Below are positions 1 through 5,686 of a stretch of DNA of 6,177 nt, piece by piece. A program made the translations under genes and the position numbers. This stretch comes from Alphaproteobacteria bacterium. Lineage in GTDB: Bacteria; Pseudomonadota; Alphaproteobacteria; Rhodobacterales; Rhodobacteraceae. The notes below the pieces were generated by a model. It was not told where the DNA came from and searched no databases. It saw nothing but the letters and a program-made list of their open reading frames with translations. Location of the stretch: the NCBI GenBank assembly GCA_024279075.1, contig JAJRRX010000510.1, positions 1 to 6,177 on the forward strand, in the 5' to 3' direction. Within the stretch, counting starts at the first letter, position 1. The number at the start of each line of letters is the position of its first letter.

Positions 1-212
1 AGCCGCGCTTGATCCAGCGCCAACATAGAGCGCTCCGCTGCCCCGATTTCAGCTGCGCTGGCTGGCCCGTTAGCCGACGCCGCCGACACCCGCTGCCCAC
101 CATCATGGCCCAACCGCAGGGTAAACGGCCCGCTTTCAAAAGTGCGTGCGGCTGGCCATGTGCCATCCACCACCCGTAATATGTCCGCCTCAGAGGGCGC
201 TTGCCAGCTCAT
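1..212 (-). CDS. GNAT-family N-acetyltransferase, N-terminal part (cut by window edge)
   Basis: Only the first 70 codons are present; the gene continues off the left end. The ATG (212-210) overlaps the TGA of the preceding oxidoreductase as ATGA, the usual sign of translational coupling, and supports this start. A second in-frame ATG lies three codons upstream (221-219) and cannot be excluded. The fragment contains a TWPAA segment (about residues 18-22), GPFTLR (28-33) and GGQRVSAAS (38-46). This resembles the N-terminus of GNAT acetyltransferases I know from Rhodobacterales, where a GGG/GGQ-RVSAA stretch forms an early beta strand. The acetyl-CoA-binding motif (Q/RxxGxG/A) would lie beyond the window, so the family call rests on N-terminal similarity only. 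Substrate unknown. As the last visible gene of the left operon it may modify an amine in the same pathway, which is inference. Confidence 0.6.
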   Translation of the reverse strand, partial: MSWQAPSEADILRVVDGTWPAARTFESGPFTLRLGHDGGQRVSAASANGPASAAEIGAAERSMLALDQAR

Positions 213-1363
213 ATCACACATCTTTCCCGCAAGGGTTCATTTCGCAAAATACGTTCATACCCTAGCGGGGAAAGATCAAGGGTTTTGTAGCCGCCGAGCG
301 CTACCAGCTCCGCCACGCCCCTACCAATCGCGGGGGCCTGCTGCAAGCCGTGGCCAGAAAACCCGTTGGCAAAATAGAAGTTGCTGATTTCAGGGTGCGC
401 GCCCGTGACCGCGTTCTGGTCCAGCACATTATAGGCATACTGCCCCGCCCACATCGCCTGCATTTTGATAGCCTCAAAGGCGGGTGAGCGCGTAGCAAGG
501 GCAGGCCAGATGACCTCCTCGAATTCGCGGAAGCGCGGCTCGAAATCGTCAAATGCCACGGCGGGGTCATCCATCGGGCTGCAGCCACACAAAAAATGCC
601 GCCCTTCAGGGCGCGCCCACACGCCGCTCGGGTCAATCATGACGGGCAGGGTTCCTTCCGGCGGGGTGGCACAGTCAAAGGTGAAATTTGTGCGCTTTCG
701 TGGCTCGACAGGCAAGTGTATGCCCGCCATTTCCGCAATTTTTGCCGCACGCGGCCCAGAGGCGTTGATAAACGCGCCGCAGCTAATTTCACCGCCCGAA
801 AGCAGCTTTACCGCCGAGACGTTGCCCGTTTGCATTCGCAATCCGATAACCTCGTCTTTCAGGCGCTTGGCTTTGCTATGTGCCTGAAAGCCCTGCATTA
901 ACCCCACCGAGTCAAACCAGCCCTCGCCCGACAGGCCGAGGCTCGCCAGCGTGATATCCTCGACATTCAGGTGCGGAAACCGGGCGTTGAGGCCTTCAGG
1001 AGAAAGCAAGGCCACATCGGCCCCAAGGGCGCGTTGCACGGCGTGGTTTTCGCGCAAAATCTGCGCACCGCTTTCAGAGTTGGCAAGGTTAAGATACCCC
1101 TGCTCCCGCAAATTCAGGTCCACCCCCCATCGCGCCTTTGCAGCCTTGATAAAGGCCAACCCAAACAGGCTGATCGCTACATTTACCGGCTGGGAAAATT
1201 GCTGGCGAATACTGCTGGCAGACAGCGCGGTGGAGCTATGCTGAAAGCTGGTGTCACGCTCGATAACCGTCACGCTCAGCTCGGGCGCAAGCTGCCCAAT
1301 GTTCCACGCAATGGCGCTGCCAATAACAGCGCCGCCGCAGATAACAACATCACTCTGCATCAT
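209..1363 (-). CDS. FOXRED1-like FAD-dependent oxidoreductase (DAO family)
   Basis: The product is a 384-aa flavoprotein of the D-amino-acid oxidase/sarcosine-dehydrogenase superfamily, probably cytoplasmic. The N-terminal Rossmann fold has DVVICGGAVIGSA (residues 5-17), a GxGxxG variant with Ala at the middle Gly, and E35 (VIERD) at the end of strand 2, the expected FAD-ribose contact. SxxSIRQQFS (48-57), EGWFD (147-151), LPVEPRKR (217-224), WAGQYAYN (305-312) and NGFSGHGLQQAP (333-344) all match the FOXRED1 subgroup, as does the tail TLDLSP (361-366). Family members oxidise amino or N-methyl amino acids, but the substrate here is unknown. The reading frame stays open to 1510, but that extension lies inside the upstream dehydrogenase and the Rossmann strand starts right after ATG 1363. 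A second ATG follows at 1360-1358. No clear Shine-Dalgarno is visible, and the start overlaps the end of the upstream gene by 14 nt, so coupled re-initiation is likely. Confidence 0.9.
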   Translation of the reverse strand: MMQSDVVICGGAVIGSAIAWNIGQLAPELSVTVIERDTSFQHSSTALSASSIRQQFSQPVNVAISLFGLAFIKAAKARWGVDLNLREQGYLNLANSESGAQILRENHAVQRALGADVALLSPEGLNARFPHLNVEDITLASLGLSGEGWFDSVGLMQGFQAHSKAKRLKDEVIGLRMQTGNVSAVKLLSGGEISCGAFINASGPRAAKIAEMAGIHLPVEPRKRTNFTFDCATPPEGTLPVMIDPSGVWARPEGRHFLCGCSPMDDPAVAFDDFEPRFREFEEVIWPALATRSPAFEAIKMQAMWAGQYAYNVLDQNAVTGAHPEISNFYFANGFSGHGLQQAPAIGRGVAELVALGGYKTLDLSPLGYERILRNEPLRERCVI

Positions 1364-2159
1364 CAGGGTGCGGATAATTGCTGAACCAGCCGCCCACCAC
1401 TTTGGCAACGCGGGTGTTCGGGTCCTCCCGCTCGGTGCTGGCCAAAATCTTCTCCGCATAGCCATCGGCACTATCCAGCGGCCTATAGCCAATATGCCCC
1501 GCCCGCGCATTGCTCACGCAGCTGCGGGCATTGTCCGAGGTGCCATAGATCACCGAAAATGCCACGCGGGGGGCCACCATCGCGGCCTCGGTCAACCGCA
1601 CGCAATCGTCAAAGCTCAGCCAGCTCCACAGCATCCGGCGGTCCGCAGGCTCGGGGAAGCAGGAACAAATCCGCAGGTTCACGCTCTCGATGCCCCATTT
1701 ATCCCAATAAAGGCTGCCCAAATCCTCAATAAAGCACTTGGTCATGCCATAAAACGTGTCTGGCCTGTGGTGGCCCTCGGTGTCCGGCACCGTTTCCACC
1801 TCGGCCATGCCAACGGCGTGAATAGAGCTGGCATAGACCACCCGTTTCGCGCCGTGCAGCCGCGCCCCTTCATACATGTGGTAGGCGGCAGGGATGGTAT
1901 CTGTCATGATCTCGTCAAAGCTTTGCTCTCGCGGCACGCCTGCAAAATGCAGGATGATGTCGACATCTTTCGTGACCTCAATCGCCGCCGCGCGGTCTGA
2001 AAGGTCCATCACAATCAGCTCCTCACCCGCTGCCGCTTCGCCCATATCCACGCGGTCCACCAGCCGCATATGGGTGCAGAGGTGCTTTAGATTGTTACGA
2101 AGATGGGTGCCAAGAGAGCCAGCGGCCCCCGTGATCAGGATGCGATTAAATTCAGGCAT
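1350..2159 (-). CDS. NAD-dependent epimerase/dehydratase, uronate dehydrogenase-like
   Basis: This 269-aa extended short-chain dehydrogenase/reductase is close in length and layout to Agrobacterium uronate dehydrogenase (about 265 aa), which oxidises D-galacturonate or D-glucuronate to the aldarolactone with NAD+. Visible features are the nucleotide-binding TGAAGSLG (residues 10-17), acidic D35 after strand 2 favouring NAD over NADP, MDLSD (51-55), catalytic S111/S112, and Y137 with K141 (YxxxK). The RICSCFPEP...RRML segment (163-177) matches the uronate-dehydrogenase substrate loop. Two other substrate-pocket positions differ (see findings), so the true substrate may be another sugar acid or hydroxy acid. 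The start at 2159 follows a good AAGAGG site and lies 1 nt after the upstream stop. The 3' end overlaps the oxidoreductase start by 14 nt. Fold confidence is high; exact substrate confidence is low. Confidence 0.87.
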   Translation of the reverse strand: MPEFNRILITGAAGSLGTHLRNNLKHLCTHMRLVDRVDMGEAAAGEELIVMDLSDRAAAIEVTKDVDIILHFAGVPREQSFDEIMTDTIPAAYHMYEGARLHGAKRVVYASSIHAVGMAEVETVPDTEGHHRPDTFYGMTKCFIEDLGSLYWDKWGIESVNLRICSCFPEPADRRMLWSWLSFDDCVRLTEAAMVAPRVAFSVIYGTSDNARSCVSNARAGHIGYRPLDSADGYAEKILASTEREDPNTRVAKVVGGWFSNYPHPDDAE

Positions 2160-2160
2160 G

Positions 2161-3798
2161 TTAACCTCTTATCTGGCTAAGGGTGGCTTTGGGGGTGATG
2201 AATTCAGGGTCGACAATCAGCTCGATCAGCGCGCCGGTTGTGGAGACCGCCGCACGGGCAAAGGCGGCGGAGAAATCAGCGGTTTCGGTCACGGTTTCCG
2301 CATGGAAGCCATAGGCCTTGGCGATAGCGCAAAAATCGGGGTTTTCGATCTTGGTAAAACTCTGGCGGTTGGGGTAATCCCGCTCTTGGTGCATCCGAAT
2401 GGTGCCGTAAACCCCGTTATTGACCACAATCACAATCGGCTGCGCGCCCGCCTGCATGGCGGTGCCCAGCTCCTGCATGTTCATCTGGAAATCACCGTCT
2501 CCAGCGATGCACAGCACCAGCCGCTCGGGGTGCTCGGCCTTGGCGGCGATGGCGGCAGGCAGGCCATAGCCCATAGCACCGGATTGCGGGGCCAAAAGCC
2601 GCGCCTCAGCGCCATAGCGGAAGAATTTGTTGTGCCAGATGGCAAAGTTTCCCGCGCCGTTGGTGAGGATGGCATTATCAGGCAAGGTTTCCTGCAAATA
2701 CGCCAAAACCCCGCCCATATCGAGCGGCGTTTCCCGCGCGGGCAGGGCCATGCTGGCCTCATAAGCTCCCCGCTTTTCCGATGCCCAGCCCTGCCAGCCG
2801 CCGCGCAAATCAAGCTGCGCCAGCACCTTGCACAGGGCGTTTGGCCCCGCGTGAATCGGCACATCGGGCTGGTAGATTTTGCCAAGTTCAAGATCTGAAG
2901 CATGGCTATGCAGCAGCGCCTTTCCTATGTGCGGCACAGGGAAGGTTTCATATCCGTCGGTGGTATTTTCTCCAAAGCGGATGTTCAGGGCAAAGATCAG
3001 GTCCGCCTCTTCCAGCGCCGCCTTCAAGGCCGGCGTTTTCCCCAAACCGGCATCCCCAATATAACTCGGCGAGTGATTATCCAGCAGATCCTGAAACCGA
3101 AACGCACTGGCCACAGGGAGGTAGTTACGCTCCACAAACGCCTGCAAATCAGCGCGGCCTTGCGCACTCCAGCCACCGCCGCCTATCAGGAGCAGAGGTT
3201 TTTCGGCACGGCTAAACGCCTTTTGCAGTTCATAGATCGCATCAGGCGTCGGGGCCGCCTCCGCCAGCTTCACCCTCATAGTCGCCTTGGCCTCGGTGCC
3301 GCTGCGCAGCATGTCCTCCGGCAGCGCAATCACCACCGGCCCCGGGCGGCCCGATTGTGCCACCGTAAAGGCGCGCGCCATGATTTCGGGGATGCGGTCG
3401 GCACTGTCAATCTCTGTGACCCACTTAGCGATTGGCCCGAAAAACGCGCGGTAATCAACCTCCTGAAAGGCCTCGCGGTCGCGCATATCCCGCGCAATTT
3501 GGCCGATAAACAGGATCATCGGCACAGAGCCTTGCATGGCCGAATGCACCCCGATGCTGGCATTGGTCGCCCCCGGCCCACGGGTCACCATGCAAATGCC
3601 GGGCTGGCCGGTAAGCTGGCCATGGGCGCAAGCCATAAAGGCTGCACCGCCCTCGTTGCGGTTGCCGATCAGGCGAATCTCGGGGTGGTCTACTAGCGCA
3701 TCCAGCACCGCGAGGTAGCTCTCCCCCGGCACGCCAAAAATGGTTTTAACGCCCTGTTTTGCAAGGCAATCTGCCAGAATTTCGCCACCGGTTTTCAT
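2161..3798 (-). CDS. Thiamine-diphosphate-dependent enzyme, acetolactate synthase large-subunit-like
   Basis: The 545-aa protein has the three-domain order of ThDP decarboxylases/synthases: an N-terminal pyrimidine-binding domain (about 1-170), a central domain (about 190-330) and a C-terminal pyrophosphate-binding domain (about 360-535). E26 in VPGES is the conserved glutamate that activates the cofactor. RGPGATN (73-79) is the typical N-domain loop. GDGDF (433-437) to NN (460-461) is the ThDP/Mg2+ motif. The family cleaves or joins 2-oxo acids. No small regulatory subunit (ilvH) follows, so it is probably not the biosynthetic acetolactate synthase; its substrate cannot be named. The frame stays open to 3879, but ATG 3798 is chosen because GGAGG lies 6 nt upstream and the family's N-terminus begins at MKTGGEIL. 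It is the first gene of the left operon, with its promoter in the divergent intergenic region. Confidence 0.9.
   Translation of the reverse strand: MKTGGEILADCLAKQGVKTIFGVPGESYLAVLDALVDHPEIRLIGNRNEGGAAFMACAHGQLTGQPGICMVTRGPGATNASIGVHSAMQGSVPMILFIGQIARDMRDREAFQEVDYRAFFGPIAKWVTEIDSADRIPEIMARAFTVAQSGRPGPVVIALPEDMLRSGTEAKATMRVKLAEAAPTPDAIYELQKAFSRAEKPLLLIGGGGWSAQGRADLQAFVERNYLPVASAFRFQDLLDNHSPSYIGDAGLGKTPALKAALEEADLIFALNIRFGENTTDGYETFPVPHIGKALLHSHASDLELGKIYQPDVPIHAGPNALCKVLAQLDLRGGWQGWASEKRGAYEASMALPARETPLDMGGVLAYLQETLPDNAILTNGAGNFAIWHNKFFRYGAEARLLAPQSGAMGYGLPAAIAAKAEHPERLVLCIAGDGDFQMNMQELGTAMQAGAQPIVIVVNNGVYGTIRMHQERDYPNRQSFTKIENPDFCAIAKAYGFHAETVTETADFSAAFARAAVSTTGALIELIVDPEFITPKATLSQIRG
2165..2170 (-). 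promoter_or_regulatory. Ribosome binding site of the uronate dehydrogenase-like gene
   Basis: The minus strand reads AAGAGG, 5 nt before ATG 2159. It lies inside the last codons of the ThDP-enzyme gene, so ribosomes finishing that gene pass directly over the next start. It fixes the downstream start codon. Confidence 0.7.
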
Positions 3799-3804
3799 AT
3801 CAGG

Positions 3805-3809
3805 CCTCC
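3805..3809 (-). promoter_or_regulatory. Ribosome binding site of the ThDP-dependent enzyme
   Basis: The minus strand reads GGAGG, 6 nt before the ATG at 3798. This near-perfect Shine-Dalgarno decides the start in favour of the 545-aa form over the longer open frame that begins at 3879. Confidence 0.8.
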
Positions 3810-3850
3810 GTTGTATCTCCCGCACTCGACCACAGTTTACCCCGCTTGAA

Positions 3851-3879
3851 AAGCTAATTCGGCGGAGGGAGATGCTCAA
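3851..3879 (-). promoter_or_regulatory. Candidate sigma70-type promoter for the left operon
   Basis: On the minus strand, TTGAGC (3879-3874) and TAGCTT (3856-3851) are separated by 17 bp. The -35 matches the consensus at four positions; the -10 matches weakly. An alternative -10-like TAAACT lies at 3839-3834 but has no good -35 partner. This would give a 5' leader of about 45 nt before ATG 3798. Consensus matching by eye only. Confidence 0.3.
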
Positions 3880-3917
3880 ATTTCAGGCGGAAAACGGCGC
3901 GGAGGCAGAATTGGTGG

Positions 3918-3946
3918 TTTTGTGTTAACCTTCAATGCGCTACAGT
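3918..3946 (+). promoter_or_regulatory. Candidate sigma70-type promoter for rnd-lptCAB
   Basis: On the plus strand, TTTTGT (3918-3923) and TACAGT (3941-3946) are separated by 17 bp. The -10 matches TATAAT at four positions; the -35 is poor. Transcription would start about 25 nt before the ribonuclease D ATG at 3977. It would make the in-frame ATG at 3935 unusable because that codon would lie upstream of the transcript start. Confidence 0.35.
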
Positions 3947-3967
3947 CCTGAAAACCCATTTTCAAAC

Positions 3968-3970
3968 AGG
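3968..3970 (+). promoter_or_regulatory. Ribosome binding site of rnd (weak)
   Basis: AGG in the context ACAGG sits 6 nt before ATG 3977. It is short, but correctly spaced, and supports this start over the one at 3935. Confidence 0.45.
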
Positions 3971-3976
3971 CATCCA

Positions 3977-4588
3977 ATGACCAATTATCTTCATAAAGGC
4001 GACCTCCCCGACGATCTGGACCTTGGGCCAGTGGTAGCGATAGACAGCGAGACCATGGGGCTACACCCGCACCGAGACCGGCTCTGCCTTGTGCAGCTTT
4101 CAGCGGGGGACGGCGATGCGCATATGGTGCAAATCGCTAAGGACCAGACCGAAGCGCCCAACCTTGTAAAGCTGCTCACCGACCCTGACCGCCTGAAATT
4201 GTTTCACTTTGGCCGCTTTGATATCGCGGTAATGCTACACCGTTTTGGCGCGGTTACCTCTCCAGTTTACTGCACCAAAATCGCCTCTAAGCTGGTGCGC
4301 ACCTATACCGACCGCCACGGGCTAAAAAACCTTTTGCAGGAGCTGCTTAAGGTCGATATTTCCAAATATCAGCAGAGCAGTGATTGGGGCGCGCCGGAGC
4401 TTACCGAGGCGCAACTTTCTTACGCGGCGTCAGATGTTCTTTATCTCCATAGGCTTATGGACATTCTAAACACCAATCTCGCCCGCGAAGGCCGCACAGA
4501 AATCGCGCAAGCCTGCTTTGAATTCCTCCCTCACCGCGCCGCGCTTGATCTTGCGGGCTGGCCGGAAACCGATATTTTTGCCCACTGA
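3977..4588 (+). CDS. rnd: Ribonuclease D, short single-domain form
   Basis: This 203-aa protein is a DEDDy-type 3'-5' exoribonuclease, acting in the cytoplasm on the 3' ends of tRNA precursors and other structured RNAs. All catalytic residues are visible: D23 and E25 (DSETMGL, Exo I), D82 (FHFGRFD, Exo II), and Y149 with D153 (YAASD, Exo III). The protein ends after the exonuclease domain and lacks the HRDC domains of the roughly 375-aa E. coli enzyme; this short form is common in alphaproteobacteria. The start at 3977 is chosen because MTNYLHKGDLPDDLDLG matches the usual N-terminus and has an AGG site upstream; an in-frame ATG at 3935 adds 14 unlikely residues. The stop overlaps the lptC start as TGATG, so it leads the lpt operon. 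Confidence 0.93.
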   Translation: MTNYLHKGDLPDDLDLGPVVAIDSETMGLHPHRDRLCLVQLSAGDGDAHMVQIAKDQTEAPNLVKLLTDPDRLKLFHFGRFDIAVMLHRFGAVTSPVYCTKIASKLVRTYTDRHGLKNLLQELLKVDISKYQQSSDWGAPELTEAQLSYAASDVLYLHRLMDILNTNLAREGRTEIAQACFEFLPHRAALDLAGWPETDIFAH

Positions 4589-5196
4589 TGGCCAAGCGCC
4601 ACAGCTCATATTCACGCATGGTTTCGTGGCTCAAAATCCTGCTGCCCCTAATCGCGCTCGGGGTGCTGGGCACGGTGTTTTTGTTTAACGGAAAAGAAAG
4701 TTTCGAGCCACGGTTTACCTTTTCGCGCGCCGATATTGAAACCTTGGAAAAGGGTAGTTTTATTAAAAGCCCGCAGATTAACGGAATCACTCAAAAAGGC
4801 GAGCCGTTTCACCTATTGGCAGATGAAATAAGGCCGCTAGAGACGGATAGCGCCTTGGTTGTGATCACCAATCTGGATCTGGAATTTCGCTTTAACAACG
4901 ACGCATGGGCCAAAATTACAACATCCTCGGCGCTAATGGATGTTGCGGCGCAAACCGTTTGGTTTGAAAATGGCGGCCAGCTGGAAACATCTGACGGCAA
5001 TATGGCCGAGGTTGAAACGCTACACCTCTTGATGATTTCAGGGGAGTTGCAAGGCTCAGGCATTGTCGCTGATGGCCCTCTGGGGCGGGTATCGGCGGAG
5101 AATTTCCGAATTGAATCAAATGGTAGTGAAAATCGGGTGCTTTGGTTCGAAAATAACGTTAGGATGCTGTATGACCCTAAGAGTGAGCGTGAATGA
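4588..5196 (+). CDS. lptC: LPS export ABC transporter periplasmic protein LptC
   Basis: This 202-aa protein is a bitopic inner-membrane protein. A short basic N-terminus is followed by one hydrophobic helix (about residues 13-33) and a periplasmic beta-jellyroll domain. LptC takes lipopolysaccharide from the LptB2FG extractor and passes it to LptA. The segment SPQINGITQKGEPFHL with the following ADEIRP (about 60-83) is the characteristic start of the LptC domain. Its length is near the family's usual 190-210 aa. The ATG shares its A with the rnd stop (TGATG) and has no strong Shine-Dalgarno of its own, so translation probably depends on ribosomes finishing rnd. The position immediately before lptA and lptB confirms the assignment despite low sequence conservation. 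Confidence 0.9.
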   Translation: MAKRHSSYSRMVSWLKILLPLIALGVLGTVFLFNGKESFEPRFTFSRADIETLEKGSFIKSPQINGITQKGEPFHLLADEIRPLETDSALVVITNLDLEFRFNNDAWAKITTSSALMDVAAQTVWFENGGQLETSDGNMAEVETLHLLMISGELQGSGIVADGPLGRVSAENFRIESNGSENRVLWFENNVRMLYDPKSERE

Positions 5197-5197
5197 C

Positions 5198-5686
5198 ATG
5201 AAAACCTGGCTGCTTTCTGTGCTGATAAACCTATGTGCCGTGGCCGCTTTTGCCCAAGGCGCAACCTTGCCTTTTGGCACTCTTGGCGCGGGCGAGGCCG
5301 AGCAGGTTGAAATTGCGGCCGACACGCTTTCCATTGATCAAGCCACGCAGCTCGCTGTTTTTACAGGCAATGTTGTGGCTGGCATGGGGGCGTTAAAGCT
5401 CTCGGCGGACCGAGTTGAGGTGGTGTATGATACGCAAAGCGGCACTGGCGCGGTCAAGGCTTTAAAGGCCACGGGTAATGTGGTGTTTGTGAGCGGAGAA
5501 GATAGCGCAACAGCAGACAGTGCGACCTATGAATTGGTGGCCGGAAACGTGCTGATGGAAGGCAACGTGATTTTGACCCAAGGTCAAAATGCGCTTTCTG
5601 GCCAACGGCTTAGGATAGACCTAACCGCAGGCACCGCACAAATGGAAGGCCGTGTGCAAACGATCTTTCAGACGGGCGGTAATTGA
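5198..5686 (+). CDS. lptA: Lipopolysaccharide transport periplasmic protein LptA
   Basis: This 162-aa protein begins with a signal peptide: MK, a hydrophobic core at about residues 4-16, and a probable cleavage after AFA (residue 19). The mature OstA/LptA-type beta-jellyroll covers about residues 36-155. Repeating strands with GNV at 58-60, 93-95 and 122-124, and VEIAADTLSIDQ (37-48), fit the fold. LptA oligomerises across the periplasm between LptC and the outer-membrane LptD/E and carries lipopolysaccharide. The ATG at 5198 lies 1 nt after the lptC stop. The frame is open further upstream, with another ATG at 5171 inside lptC. 5198 is preferred because it begins a clean signal peptide, although its Shine-Dalgarno is weak. 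Confidence 0.92.
   Translation: MKTWLLSVLINLCAVAAFAQGATLPFGTLGAGEAEQVEIAADTLSIDQATQLAVFTGNVVAGMGALKLSADRVEVVYDTQSGTGAVKALKATGNVVFVSGEDSATADSATYELVAGNVLMEGNVILTQGQNALSGQRLRIDLTAGTAQMEGRVQTIFQTGGN

Larger units (their letters stand above)
3799..3976. promoter_or_regulatory. Divergent intergenic regulatory region between the two operons
   Basis: These 178 bp separate two head-to-head operons and must carry the promoter for the left operon and probably one for the right operon. I see no convincing gene here. Visible symmetry is limited to short elements such as GCTT-GAA-AAGC (about 3844-3854) and GTTAAC inside GGTT...AACC (about 3917-3930). Neither is long enough to call an operator. No regulator gene adjoins the region within the window. 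Confidence 0.7.

Noticed and set aside
1..20. Short match GCCGCGCTTGATC near base 2 and again near 4549
   Set aside because: About 13 bases of similarity inside two unrelated coding sequences on opposite strands; chance similarity in GC-rich codons is the simpler explanation.
1364..1510. 49-residue N-terminal extension of the FAD oxidoreductase frame
   Set aside because: It lies wholly within the uronate dehydrogenase-like gene, and its translation is Arg/Pro/Trp-rich with no family match. The Rossmann motif begins immediately after ATG 1363.
1251..2000. 249-codon plus-strand open frame antisense to the dehydrogenase
   Set aside because: Same reason: low-complexity His/Ala/Arg-rich translation with no ribosome site or family signal, opposite a gene with a complete SDR motif set.
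1894..3696. Long plus-strand open frames (1894-2898 and 2902-3696) antisense to the ThDP enzyme, the first also running into the SDR gene
   Set aside because: They are opposite strongly supported genes with intact catalytic motifs. Their translations are His/Arg/Gly-rich with no recognisable fold, as expected for shadow frames in GC-rich DNA.
3799..3879. 27-residue upstream extension of the ThDP-enzyme frame
   Set aside because: A strong GGAGG precedes the internal ATG at 3798, the family's N-terminus starts there, and the extension overlaps the predicted promoter.
3740..3928. 62-codon plus-strand open frame spanning the start of the ThDP-enzyme gene and the intergenic region
   Set aside because: Half of it is antisense to a real coding region, it lacks a ribosome site, and it runs across both candidate promoters.
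3935..3976. Upstream ATG for ribonuclease D
   Set aside because: It adds 14 residues not typical of the family, has no Shine-Dalgarno, and falls within the candidate -10 region.
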